This document shows positions 10,520-21,645 of a DNA stretch of 64,000 bases, piece after piece. The DNA comes from Aphanomyces cochlioides. Taxonomy: Eukaryota; Oomycota; Saprolegniomycetes; Saprolegniales; Verrucalvaceae. The stretch lies in assembly GCA_019828595.1 (NCBI GenBank), contig JAHQRK010000011.1:2108001-2172000 (forward strand). The letters are read 5' to 3'. A program made the translations under genes and the position numbers. Positions within the stretch are counted from its first letter, which is position 1; each line of letters starts with the position of its first letter. The notes below the pieces were generated by a model. That model saw only the letters and a program-made list of their open reading frames with translations, was not told the origin of the DNA and did no database searches.

Positions 10520-12223
10520 TTACTCACTGTCTTCATCGCTACCACGTGGTGGGTTTAATGATCTACCAGATCTTGGACGAATCGGTGCGTCATCATCGTC
10601 TTCGTCTTCGCTTTCGTCGTGATCTTCGGCTTGATTTTTAGTTTCTTCCTCTTCATTCTCCATGGCACCAATTCTAATAATTTGATTCAAAGTCTGCGTC
10701 CCAAAACGACGGTCGGCATCATCCATCTGCTCCTGCTCTTGCTGCGTTGGAGCAATCTTGCCGCTGCGATAGAGCCAAAAACGCCACGACATGTGGTTGG
10801 TAATCTTGCACTTGTGAGATGCATTCCGACATGGATTCCCACGGTGGGTCTTTGCGTAACCACACGAACGCTCCACTTGATTTTGAGGCACGTCATCCGT
10901 GTGGACACCAGACAGTCGAAATTTGCAAGTAGCATACGCATTTTGGCACGGCGCATGAGTATGTGTCTGTCTTGATAGACACAAACGCTGAGAAGGATCG
11001 CTTTGGTTCGTCGCTGGTGTTGAAGCCCGTGCTGCTAGTTGTTGGAAAATACCTTGTAAAAGTCCCATGCTCGCTTCAACAACAGCCTCGTCTTGATTGC
11101 TCGTCGAGGCCAGAGTGTAAGCTTCAGCAGCCACCTCATCAATGGCCTTCTTGAATTGCGCCGCTTGTTCTTCGAGTCGCTTATTCATTTGATCTTGCAA
11201 CGCATTCAACCGTGCATCTAAACGGATCTCCAAGTCTGCTTGAGTCAATTGTCTTGGTGCGGGGGGTACGGACCCTGCTGCACCACCTGCACCACCCGCA
11301 CTCGCTTGGTTCGCTTGAGCTTGGAGGTTACGCAAGGCCTGGGTGTGTTCTTCAATCACTGGACGCAAAGACTCCAATACTCCCACACGGTTGGCAGCCT
11401 TCCTAAACTCTTGATCCAAGCGAGTCAACTTGTCTTGCTGATTGCCATACAGTCCTTCGAGATCCGCTATCCGTTTTTGTTGCTTCTTGTTTTTGCTCCT
11501 TTCTTCTACCAACTCATTTGTAGCCCTGTTAATTTCGTCTCGCAAGTCGCTTATCAACCTTCGCTGAGTTACGAAATCCGCTCGAACTTGGTCAAGCTCC
11601 TGCCTCGCTTGACGAATTTGATCTTCGAGGTCACCTTGGGCCTGGTTTTGAGATGTTGAGCCGTGTTTCGCTCGTTTGGACTGAGACTGAGACGGCTGAG
11701 ATCCTCGATGGACGATAGATGAACTTGGAGTCGTGGTTTGACTTGTCGCTTGGCTGCCTAGTTGAGCCAACGCTGTTGCTGTTGCTGCTGCTCTAGCATC
11801 TTCGTCTTTCTTGCGACGCCTCTCGATTGCCTCTTGACCAGCTCTGGCATCTTCAGCCATCCGTCTGCTGATCTCGTCAATATCCGCTCGAGTGTCCTCT
11901 GCTTGTTTCTTGAGTCGAGCTTCTTCAGCAGCCGCAGTAGCTTGTATTTCAAACTGAGCCATCAACCGTGTTGAATGGCGTGTTGGTGGTGGAGGTTGTG
12001 ATTGAGTAGAACGGCCACGACCTTGCCCGCGTCCACGGCCTCGTCCTCGTCGACGTGGAGATGAAGGAATTGAACTTGACGGTCGATTTTGCGCATCATT
12101 ATGTCCCAAAGTTTGACTTTGTGCAGGGGGTACGGGTGGTACGGATCCTCCTGCATCCCCAGTTTGAACTGTTTGTGCCGAGCCACTGGACGACAGCTGT
12201 GAGTCAACTCCCTCAAGAATCAA
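10520..12223 (-). CDS. antisense coiled-coil protein with Cys-rich and acidic ends, inside LTR element
   Basis: An open frame of 567 codons. It opens from a TTG inside the 59-bp terminal repeat; the first ATG is at 11,962, giving 480 residues, so the true start is uncertain. Seen from the ATG-upstream part on: Ser/Pro-rich, an RG-rich run (RGRGRGQGRGR), ~250 residues of heptad-like Ala/Glu/Gln/Arg sequence typical of coiled coil, a Cys/His-rich segment (CQNAYATC, CGYAKTHRGNPC, HKCK), then an acidic tail ending RGSDEDSE. I recognise no family. Some plant LTR elements carry antisense genes near the 3' LTR; a gag-like role for the coiled coil and Cys/His part is possible but unproven. Two dyad repeats are translated within it as Gly/Pro-rich runs. 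Confidence 0.5.
   Translation of the reverse strand: MILEGVDSQLSSSGSAQTVQTGDAGGSVPPVPPAQSQTLGHNDAQNRPSSSIPSSPRRRGRGRGRGQGRGRSTQSQPPPPTRHSTRLMAQFEIQATAAAEEARLKKQAEDTRADIDEISRRMAEDARAGQEAIERRRKKDEDARAAATATALAQLGSQATSQTTTPSSSIVHRGSQPSQSQSKRAKHGSTSQNQAQGDLEDQIRQARQELDQVRADFVTQRRLISDLRDEINRATNELVEERSKNKKQQKRIADLEGLYGNQQDKLTRLDQEFRKAANRVGVLESLRPVIEEHTQALRNLQAQANQASAGGAGGAAGSVPPAPRQLTQADLEIRLDARLNALQDQMNKRLEEQAAQFKKAIDEVAAEAYTLASTSNQDEAVVEASMGLLQGIFQQLAARASTPATNQSDPSQRLCLSRQTHTHAPCQNAYATCKFRLSGVHTDDVPQNQVERSCGYAKTHRGNPCRNASHKCKITNHMSWRFWLYRSGKIAPTQQEQEQMDDADRRFGTQTLNQIIRIGAMENEEEETKNQAEDHDESEDEDDDDAPIRPRSGRSLNPPRGSDEDSE
11256..11301. repeat. dyad repeat within the antisense ORF
   Basis: GGGGGGTACGGACC ... 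TGCACCACC pattern, member of the 6.3-12.2 kb family. Translated on the minus strand as a Gly/Ala/Pro-rich run. Confidence 0.55.
12121..12162. repeat. dyad repeat near the right terminal repeat
   Basis: CAGGGGGTACGGGTGG followed by TACGGATCCTCCTGC. It sits about 40 bp inside the right 59-bp repeat; a diverged copy is similarly placed near 7830-7875 at the left end, suggesting it is part of the LTR. Confidence 0.5.
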
Positions 12224-12260
12224 ATATCAAAACAAGTTTTTTGTCGTTTAACACACGACA
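12202..12260 (+). repeat. terminal direct repeat, right copy (3' end of 3' LTR)
   Basis: Identical over 59 bases to 7936-7994. After it the sequence differs from the left copy, as expected for flanking DNA. Confidence 0.8.
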
Positions 12261-12297
12261 GTGGTGGTGTTTGATATGTAAAAAAATTAATTACTGA

Positions 12298-12850
12298 CAG
12301 TGGTCGACATCGACGAGAGGTCTGTACGGTTGTTATTCGGACACGATAATTGATCACAGGTGAAAACAAACTCTGCAATTTTATCCAAGTATATTAACTT
12401 TCACAAGGAGTCATGACTATGTCCAAGCGTTCTTCCGCAGTTAGTGCCCTGGGTCTTGCCTTGGTAACACTGGAAACCATGTCCGCGTAGCTGGCAGCAT
12501 CCACCAAGCCGACGACAGCCATCAGTCGAAAATACTAGTACAAACCAAAGTGTACCAAAAATGGTTGGCAAAGCACTGAGCACATGCAATTTACTTGAAC
12601 TCCGAATAATTATACTTCGTTGAATTATCAAAAATATATGATGTAAAAGGCATTTGGTTTGTACAGTTATAATAACCATCATTCAAAGTTTTCATGTTAC
12701 ATTTCTCGAGGGCTATTGCTTTAAACAGGATTTGAGTATTTTAATCTTCTTTGGAGTCAAGTATTGAATCTCGTGTTTTTTATTTTATTTTCGTATCTGA
12801 TCTGGAAGGTGAGAAACATTCCAGAGACCTCTCGTCGATGTCGACCACTG
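12298..12850. mobile_element. 553-bp non-autonomous element with long terminal inverted repeats
   Basis: The ends begin CAGTGGTCGACATCGACGAG and continue AGGTCT; both ends match over at least 26 bp. It is flanked by TGA on both sides (12,295-12,297 and 12,851-12,853), a probable 3-bp target duplication. The interior has no significant ORF and is A/T-rich. A 3-bp duplication fits CACTA or PIF/Harbinger elements; the superfamily is not settled. Confidence 0.8.
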
Positions 12851-12853
12851 TGA

Positions 12854-13600
12854 GTCAAAAATGCAATTATTGCATATTTTTAGCAAAAATCACTTTACCT
12901 AATTGAACTTAATTGAACGCGAGATAAAGGGAAACCTGGAGGGCCATCAGTAGAGGGGTAGCCCTCTGGCAGAGACACTGGAAATTTGAACGTACCGCTC
13001 ATTGCAATTGGCCCCCGCTTCGAATCCAGCAAAACGCATATTTTTTCTTTTATTCATTTTTGCAAAATTATTCTGAATCTTCGCTAGAATGATGATGATG
13101 GACAATTCTAGACACAAGTTCAAGATTCCAAAACTGAGAATTCATTTTGAGGAAGAGGACAGCTTCCAAATTGACTGGCAGCAGACTTTGTCGTATTGTG
13201 CGTTCTACTCGAAATTTCCTCGATCGATTCATTGAATCGACCCTACCAAGTCGACCCGGCAATCGCCCGAACTCTTAAATTCTACATATTATTCATTATA
13301 AGAGGTTCTCCTCTCTGTTGTGAAGACCTCGAGATCGCAGGAGGAGTGGCAAGCGCGATCACCAGTGCATTTCAAGAAAGCATCGATGCAAAAATCGCCG
13401 TCCTAATCGAGTGCCGACATTCGATGAGGACGGTGCCTGTGCTTAGCCCTCAAACTGTGCATGAACGTCACTGACCGCGCGTCGCGTCGTTCGGGTGGAC
13501 TAGTTGACAACGTGAGGGGTCGCGAGTATATTTGCTTGTATAATAATATAAGCAGTGATACAGCGCTGCACATGCCAACGCAACCACCATCGCTATGTCA
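12854..13600. other. unassigned sequence upstream of the copia fragment
   Basis: No domain recognised. It may be decayed gag/leader of the copia element that becomes recognisable near 13,650. No matching LTR seen. Confidence 0.35.
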
Positions 13601-13649
13601 CAGTCAGAGCTTTGGTTGCCGCAATCAACAGGTGCAGCGTCTTGGGCTT

Positions 13650-14760
13650 AGGGACACCCCAACCCAACAAGCAAATGCGAATGCTGCATTCAAGCCAAAA
13701 TGTCAAAAATCCCTACGCCAAAGACGCACACAAGGTCATTCCGGCCAGGGGAGTGCTGGGTATCTGATACCAAAGGCCCTATGAGAACGATATCAGTCGA
13801 CGGCTGCAGATATTATACCGTCTACATCGATGCAGCTAGCGGCTTCAAGATTGTGCGCTTCGTTCGATCCACTGACGCTTCGACACAGCTCGAAAACTGG
13901 GCGAAGATCATGTCTTGGTCTGAGACACAGACGGGCAACAAGGTGAAGGTCTTCCGATCCGACGGCGGCCCAGAGTTTACATCAACGGCCGTTGAAGATG
14001 CTTTGGAAAAATGGGGAATACACCACGAGACATCTACGGCAGACAATCAATGGCAAAATGGAATGGCAGAGCGAGCTCACCGTTCACTGATGGAAATGGC
14101 ATTGGCGATGCTAGCTCACTCTGGCTTGGCGAGGCGGTGGTGGGTAGAGGCGGTAAATACCGCGGCCTTTATTCAAAACCGCGTGGCCCACGGCCCGACC
14201 TCCACCGCCACGCCAATCCATGCCTTTACCGGCCACCGCGCCAAGCTCGACACGTTGCGCGCCTTCGGGTGCATTACGTACAATATGGTGAAAGATCCAA
14301 CACTCCGCGACAAACTCGCACCGAAATCAACGAAGTGCGTCTTCATGGCATGGGATACGCTGAGCACCAAAAATCGTGGAAGCTCTACGACTTGGAATCA
14401 AACAAAATGGAAACTGGCGTGAACATCACCTTTTGCGAGAATCGCTTCCTTGGAGACCGCACGACACACAATGAATACCTAAATATCGATGATGACGACG
14501 ATGATGACGACGGTGAACTTACACAAGACCACAGGCAGCTGGTAGAGCCCACCACTACCCCCGCAGCAACGCCACGACACCAATCCGAAATTGAAAGCGA
14601 CAGTACACAAGCGGGACGCGCAACACCGAAGCTCCACGTTAAAACGCCGTCCAACAGCGGCAATCCAACGCGCCAATCACTTCGTCTACTAGATCGATTC
14701 AAGAGGAACGATCAACCCAACGTTACCATTGGTGAACAAGACAGCACTCAAACCGCATGA
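13650..14760 (+). pseudogene. copia integrase, frameshifted
   Basis: Seen: the CxxC end of the zinc module (KCECCIQAK) and the core with WVSDTKGP (first Asp), VFRSDGGPEF (second Asp) and WQNGMAERAHRSLMEMA (Glu). These are the DDE residues of copia integrases. Near 14,390 the match passes to another frame (SWKLYDLESNKMETGVNI), which ends at 14,760 after an Asp-rich run (eight Asp in a row) and a Thr/Pro-rich spacer. The join to RT at 14,847 is in a further frame. Confidence 0.8.
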
Positions 14761-14846
14761 TCTTGCTCTCTCAAAACCGCCTGCAGCCGCCATCACGATA
14801 CACAAGCGGCATTGGTGACTGACGCCAAACGGGAATTGACCAAAAC

Positions 14847-16304
14847 TTGGACCACCTACAAAACGAAATCACTGAGTCGATTGACGCAAGCGCGGTGAAT
14901 ACTGCAACTGAATATGACCACGACTCGACAACGCTGGCAATCAGCGGCCTCGAATTTGCCTGCTCGGCCGTAGCACCACTGGACGACGTCCCGCAAAGCC
15001 ACCGCGAAGCAATGGCTTCGAAGGATCACGTCGAGTGGGCTAAGGCCGAGCAACTCGTGTTACACCAGGTCCGTGAAGCCAAGACTTGGAAATTGGTTGA
15101 GCTTCAACCCGGTCGCAAAGCGATTGGAAGCCGCTGGACGTATGCCAAGAAAATCAACGCTGAGGGTGAAGTCGTTCGTTATAAGGCGCGCCTAGTTTGG
15201 AAGGGGTTTAGCCAAGTCCAAGGGATTGATTACCTCGAAACATACTCGCCTGTAGTCAAGATGACAACCATCCGCACGTGCATGGCGCTAGTCGTCAACA
15301 AGGAGCTCGTTGTTCTCCAAGCCGACGCAGACACTGCCTTTGTCCAAGCCGAGATGGAAAAGGATGTGAGTATATACGTCGACCAACCGCCTGGCCATGG
15401 TGATGGAACAAATCGAAAACTGCTGCTCTTCAAGGCCTTGTATGGTCTGAAACAGGCAGCGCTCGCGTGGTTCGATCATTGCCGAAAGATCATGGTTGGC
15501 TTGGGCTTTCGTCCTAGCGACCACGATCCGTGTCTCTACACACGTGATGACCAAACAAACATGTCGATGATCCTCACATACGTTGACGACTTCCTCGTCA
15601 TCGCAAAGACGGAAGCCCAAGGCAACATGATACTCAACAAGCTTGAAGCCAAAATGAAGCTGAAGAGGCAAGGAAGGATGAAATACTTCCTAGGAATCAG
15701 GATGGATTATGATCAAGTGAAGAATGAACTCACAATGACTCAAGAAACATACACCATGAAGATCTTGGAACGCTTCGGAATGACGCACTGCCACGGTTCC
15801 AACACACCAGAAGTCGATGACCGAGATGACCTATGGCACGACGAAAAACAAGCAACGGCAGACCAAGAGATATATCGCTCGATGGTAGGGTCGCTCATGT
15901 ACCTGATGACATGCACGCGACCCGACATCTCTCACGCGGTACAGCGCTTGTCCCGCCATATCCATGATCCACGCAGGCCACACTTCGTTGGAGCCAAGAG
16001 AGTTCTACGTTATACCAAGCAAACAACCAGTTATGGGCCCACCTTCAAGAAGAACGGCACAGTACTGACCGGTTACTGCGACGCCAGCTGGGCCACGCGT
16101 CCTGACCGTCGCTCGACAAGCGGGCTTCTTGCGTTGATTGGGGATGCCGCCGTGTCTTGGAGGTCCGCGCGGCAACGAGTTGTGGCGCTGTCGACGTGCG
16201 AGGCAGAGTATATTGCTCTGGTTGAACTCGCCAAGGAAGTCATGTGGTTGCGCGGCCTCCTGGAAGACATAGGGGTGAGTCAAGACCATGCCACACCCAT
16301 ACTA
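14847..16304 (+). pseudogene. copia reverse transcriptase / RNase H, 3' truncated
   Basis: RT copies element RNA to DNA. Seen: AIGSRWTYAKKINAEGEVVRY, then VLQADADTAFVQ (first catalytic Asp), LYGLKQAALAWF, and the active site YVDDFLV, followed by SLMYLMTCTRPDISHAV and an RNase H stretch (GYCDASWATRPDRRSTSG, LSTCEAEYIALVE). The frame opens with a TTG, consistent with a polyprotein piece. It is cut after about LLEDIGVSQDHATPI; residues after that belong to the gypsy leader. Confidence 0.85.
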
Positions 16305-16796
16305 TGTGTGACGTTGTACGTGGTATCCGCACATGAACCCGATTTTGTGTCTGATCCGGATCCTGGTTAATCCGGATCAGCGCTGAAACCCTGATTGTTG
16401 TTGATCGGGATCCGGGTTGGTCCGAACCCTGGTTAATCCGGGTTCGGATCTAGTATGCCTGATCCGGGCCGGATTATTATCCTCTTACCATTTGATCCGG
16501 GCCAGACTAATCCTTCACCCGGATCGACCGCCTTGACCCGGATTTGTATCAGATACTCCCCCCTTCTATCATTGGCTCAACCCAAGTTCAAGACCATTAC
16601 TGCCTTCATTACACTGTACTTATTCTCTACCTTGGACTATAGCCTATAGTAAATTGCATATGTAGTCAGTAGGCAGCTAGCCTTCATAACCTTGACAATC
16701 GTTATTACCTTAATCTACCCACAGTTGAACCCGCCGGACGCCGCTGATCCTCCCCACCAGAAGCAGGGTACCGCGCAAGCTTGCTGGACTACGACT
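16305..16796 (+). other. 5' leader / probable LTR of the gypsy element
   Basis: Non-coding. The first ~250 bases contain about ten CCGGAT/ATCCGG hexamers, for example around 16,355-16,380 and 16,425-16,550. The left edge is where the copia RNase H frame stops, near TGTGTGACG at 16,305. No clear tRNA primer site found. Confidence 0.5.
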
Positions 16797-19700
16797 ATGG
16801 AAGAACATTCCCCTGAAAAACCCGCTGAGGCTCCATCACTGAGGGCCTCCAAAAAGTCTGTTGCATCGTCTACGACGACTAGGAGATCCGCGAGGCTCAA
16901 AGGCGACCTGCCTGAATACGGTCTCTACGAAAAACCTGCAAGAACTCGGGAAATCTTGTCGAACCTCCCGCCTCTGGAAATCGGCGAAGAACGGGACTCA
17001 ATCAGTTCTATCCCAAGATCTACCGGGTCTGTCGCAAGTAAGCGAGAAGCCGAAAATGACCCGGATTTGTCTCCGCAATCTCTCGTTCCACCAAAACTGC
17101 CGGCCGTGCCCAGTCCGTCAGTCATCGGACGAGAAAATCCCGGTGAAAGACCACCCGGATCGAGAAGTCCGGTTTTGCAAGAACACCTGGACAGGGACGA
17201 GCCCCCTCAGGATGCTGATGTCTATTCTCCCAGATCAACCCCTGAGCCATTTATTGAATATCCTGGCGACAATGAGGCATCGGAAGGAAGGATGCAAATC
17301 CTGGCCAGATTTTCAGACCAAGCGCGCGAAGAGTCCGTCGTGTTGCATCGACAAGGATTTGAGAATCTGTTGGCTTTGGCGGGAAAATCAAGAAATCCGG
17401 GTGTTCGTGATGAGGATCCTGGATCAATCTCCGGAAAATGAAGAAACCCAGATCAGAGCTTTCAATGACGCTTTGGTTCGCCTTGAAGAATCCTTCTCGA
17501 ACCAACTGGAAGCATGCATCGCAACTATCCGAGAATCCTTCGAACGGCAGTGGGCCGATCGTGAAATGGAAATCCGGATCCGGGCTAGCAACTCCTTTCT
17601 GGACTCCGCCGAGTTTCAAATAGCTGTGGAAAACGCCATCATGGTGGAAAGACAAACACTACAGAACCAGCTACTTAGAAGCGAAGTGGAGAAAGAAGAA
17701 GTTGCGAAAGAATTGGAGCAAACTCGATCGAACTTGGCCTTATCCGTCAACCGGATCAGGATTATGGAAGACGATGAGCAGAATTTCCGACAAAGGTTGT
17801 CCCACCTGAATGCTGAAAAAGAAGGTTTGCTGCGGAGTCTGACGACCCTACAACACCAAGGTCGTGATTTACAAATCCGGGCCCAGGACCAACACCAGGA
17901 AGAAGTGACCCGAATCCGGGTGGACCATCAATTAGACCTGGAACGGATCCGACAAGAAGCGGAAGATGAAAATGCCCAGCTCAAAGCTGCTCATCTCGAG
18001 GAACTTGATCAAATTCGGGTCACATCCGAAACCCAGATTACGAAAATCCGGGCAGAGTTACAATCCGTCTCGGTCGAATCCGGATCTGAGGTGTCGCGAC
18101 TCGCCGAAGCGAACCGACAGCTCCAGGATGATCTTGCCAGACTCGAACTCCTACACGTGGACTGGAACACTGAACGCCGAGAACTCCAACAACAACTGTA
18201 TGACCAAGAAGCCGCGTACCTGGAGCTCGAAGATGAACTTAGGATCGTCAAGAGTCAGCACGAGCAGGATTTTAAACAAGCCTACGAGGACTACTAAAAG
18301 CAGCTGCAGAGCGCCAAAGAATCCGGTTCAAAGCTCCAACAAGAAATCCTGGTGGATGAAATAAACCGGTTGGGCGACCAAGTCAACTCTCACAAAAATC
18401 AGGTTCACGAACAAGCCGCAAAGATCGAACACATCGAAATGTCCACCCAGACGAAATCAAGACTGAGTTACGAGCTCGAGGCCAATCTCCAAAAGAGAGT
18501 TAGTCCTAGAAGTCAACCGGGGTTGCCATGTCAAATATGCCCAACTATTCAACGGGAGTTACTGGAGGCTCGAACCCGGATCCGGACCATGACAGATAGT
18601 CACGCTGTCGAAATATCCAAGCAAGTAGCCGACATGGAATCTCGATGGAAATCCGCTGAGGCGGATTGGCTTCAGGAAAAATCCGATTTGAACGAGAAAC
18701 TCCGACAGCGGTCAACCCTGACGATGGAAGCTAGCCGGATGGCCCGATCACATGAGGAATCCACGATCCGGGCGAGACAAGAAACGGATCTCCTCGACTC
18801 GGATCTTCGACGGGTACAGCTGGAAATCCTGAACCGAACTACCGAGCTCGAAGACTGCAAGAGAGATCAAGATCGCCTGCGAAAGGAACAGGGTTCGTTG
18901 CAGCGGCAACTCGAAGAAATGTCTGCCAACTACGACCGGGCCAGTCGTCAAGCGGATCAGCTGATGAGAACGCTTCAGGCACAATCCGCTCGGCGGGACG
19001 AGTCCTTGAGGTTGTACGATGCTCAACCATCCCGGCCTGTCCATAGCGCTTGGACAGATTTCCAACCTCCCACCAGCTCGCCCACGGCGTCGGTGCAATC
19101 CGTTTCCGGATCGCATGTAATCCGCTTAGGGGCTCCCCAAGACCGAAGGCGGGCGACGGAGCCGATTCCTTATTTGTCGCCCGAAACCAGGGCTGGAGTG
19201 AACCTGTTGAAGAAGCCACTATCAGTCCAACCCGATACGACCGTCTATATGATGCCGACGCAGACGACTACCGCTCCTCCGAGGGCGGAAGTTTACTCGA
19301 ACCAAAACCCGAATCCGGATCTGGGTCGCTCTATCCCTACCTAAACTCGTGTGAACCGGATTGCCTCGGAGAGACCTGACTACCCTGGTGGGGACGAACC
19401 TAGCGATTCGGGTGACGACTCCGATTCGGATGGTGAACCAGAACGCGATCCTTTTCGGGGTTCTCGGACAGATCGTGGTCGGTCCGACCCAGGTCGGCGG
19501 ATGGAACATTTGAGCTTCTCAGACATCCTAAAACGAGCTCCGAAACTGCCCAGCTCCGCCTCACGAACCCAGATCGAACATTTCGTGTCGCAAATTAATG
19601 ACTTCAAAGACCGACACAGGCTTGCTGACGTCGAAATTATGGAATTGCTCGACAGACGGATTACCGAATCTAATCACGCCAAGGTTGCCAATTGGTGGGC

Positions 19701-20640
19701 ACAGAAGAACAAAAGAGCTCCGTTCAGAACCTGGAGGCAAGCAAGAACCTCCCTGATTGAAACCTTTGTCGAAACAACCATGATGACAAATGTGAAAGTG
19801 TTTTCGCAACAAGGACACCAAAAACGGAGCGAGTCCCTTCGAGAATTCGGCGACCGGATTGTCGAGGCGGCGGCTGAAGCCGACATTACAGACCGGACCT
19901 CGGTGTACTTTTTCATCTCGGGAGCCTACGACCAGACTCAGGTTTCGTGTCTGAGATCCGCGTCCAGACCACCTCGAACCGTCGACAAATGCATCAATTC
20001 AATTACCTTCGAAGACGCGATGTCGACGTCGAAAGTACTCCCGACGAAGCTGGTTTAACGCGCTCTCGTAACGATCCGCCTGCTTCCCCAAAATCCGTGC
20101 GAGCTTCCGCCCGCGCTCCGTCGTCTCCCCAAACGGATTCTAGTCTCTGGGCGGATTCTTTGGCGAACATGGCAATGGAACATCGGCGCGATACGCAACA
20201 AATGGAAGCCCGATTGCTACAAACCATCCCTAGCGTTGTCGCTAGTATGGTAGCTCAAAGTCAAGGAGACGCGAAACCTTCTGTACCAGCTTCGTCCGAA
20301 TCCGGATCGAACCCAAATCCGGCTGTGGGTCCCCTCAAAATCCGTATGGATCCCGATATACCAGTAGCTGGCCAAGATCGTGTTATCTGTGGTCGATGTC
20401 ATTTGTTGGTCATCCGCGCGAGAAATGCTTTTATCGTACAAACAACTGCCCAAGATGCCGCCAATACGGACATTCTCACAAGGAGTGCTCGTTACCACCG
20501 CCTCAAAGAAAATACTCAACCCGACAAGGAAATCCTGACCGAAGCTCTCCTGCGAATCCTGGTGGACAATCTGGACAGAACTCAACTGGATCTGTATCAC
20601 GCGAAGACTCAGCAAGTTCATACGAACTCGACTGAGTAGG
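16797..20640 (+). pseudogene. gypsy gag with ~800-residue coiled coil and two zinc knuckles
   Basis: Starts MEEHSPEKPAEAPSLRASKK. Pieces: 16,797-17,441; after a frame change near 17,435 a heptad-rich coiled coil runs to an in-frame TAA at 18,295 and on, in the same frame, to another TAA at 19,342. The capsid-like part (19,351-20,003) follows, then another shift, then a zinc-knuckle region near 20,390-20,490 with CGRC plus FVGHPREKC and CPRCRQYGHSHKEC. Gag forms the particle and the knuckles bind RNA. The coiled coil is far longer than in ordinary gypsy gag. Two stops and several shifts make it inactive. Confidence 0.65.
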
Positions 20641-21645
20641 GAGGGACAAGATCCCGGCCGAAGGAAGTGGCCCGGATCTTGTCAAACCTCCCGACCCCGA
20701 CAAGAAACGTTCCTCCAACCTGATTTCTCAACCGCTCTCAAGGACTTCACCCTTATCCCCTGGAAATGACCCTGCTACAAAAACTGCTGATACCCGCACG
20801 GATTTACGCACTGACCATCAAACAATCCCGAACCTGCCTCCGACCAGGATTCGGGTCAGTCTGTGCTGCCTCCTCCAACCAAAACCATGGAGCCCATTAA
20901 ACCCCGCAGAGAAAAAGCTCCTGCCCTACGAAGTGGCTCTTCAATGATAAATCCGGTGACAAACCCGGGCCCGATCGATCCCGTCACCGATCCGGAACAA
21001 GAAAATCAGGTTGATGCTGCTCTGCTCGAAAGCGACGACATAAGCATCCCGCCGGACCTACCACCTTTGGAACCTATACCAGAAAGTAACACTGACGATG
21101 AAACTGACGAGGAGCCTGAACTCGAGTCTACCCCGAATCCTCCGACCCCACACCAGGACAAAATCCGAGTCCCCACAAAAACCTTTCGGAAAAACCTGTG
21201 ACGATCCTGCCGACTCAACCTGATTTCAAATTCACTCACACGAAGAGCGAGAAAGATTTTCCGCCCGTATTTACCACAGCCCAGATTGAAGCCATAGTTT
21301 CCGGCGATTTCGAAGGCATCATCGAGACGTCCTACATAGACGTAGAAGACAAGATGATCCCGATCACGGCTGCTGAAATCGAATCACAAATCAGGAAGAT
21401 AAAAGACCGGCGAAAGGATCCGGCCCACGAAGATTTGGCCACGGTCATCATGAAAACTCTGAAAAGGCCGCTGACGAGGGACGAACAAATTATCCTGGAA
21501 ACTCCCGACAACCTGGATTGCCCCGATAGATGGCTGCAATGGTTTGAGCAAACTCTGAGCTCGCCGAGCCAACCGGAACTTCACGACTAGTTCCCATTCC
21601 CGTCCAGAAATTGTTGCGGCAACTCGCTGTTTCAATGCGCGTCAA
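20641..21645 (+). other. linker between gypsy gag and pol, acidic and Pro-rich frames
   Basis: Open pieces at 20,863-21,201 (Pro/Asp/Glu-rich) and 21,198-21,590 (KFTHTKSEKDFPPVFTTAQI) follow each other in different frames. They are probably part of the gag-pol polyprotein with frameshifts. No domain recognised. Confidence 0.4.

Larger units (their letters stand above)
7936..12260 (+). mobile_element. deleted LTR retrotransposon with antisense ORF
   Basis: Its ends share a perfect 59-bp direct repeat (7936-7994 and 12,202-12,260) ending CACACGACA. Directly after the left copy is a primer-binding-like site (7997-8014). Inside are an integrase/chromatin-reader-like region on + (8401-10,167) and a long coiled-coil ORF on - (10,520-12,223). 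Protease, reverse transcriptase and RNase H are missing, so it is a deletion derivative. Whether the minus ORF is part of the element or a second insertion is open. The element's true left end lies left of 7936. Confidence 0.6.
13650..16304 (+). mobile_element. Ty1/copia retrotransposon, truncated at both ends
   Basis: Integrase followed by reverse transcriptase and RNase H, the copia order. The 5' part (LTR, gag, protease) is not recognisable. The 3' end stops inside RNase H where the CCGGAT-rich gypsy element begins, and no continuation appears to the right of that element. Confidence 0.85.

Noticed and set aside
10520..12223. Start codon of the antisense ORF inside the terminal repeat
   Set aside because: The codon there is TTG on the minus strand, not ATG; the first ATG is at 11,962, so a start in the repeat is not supported.
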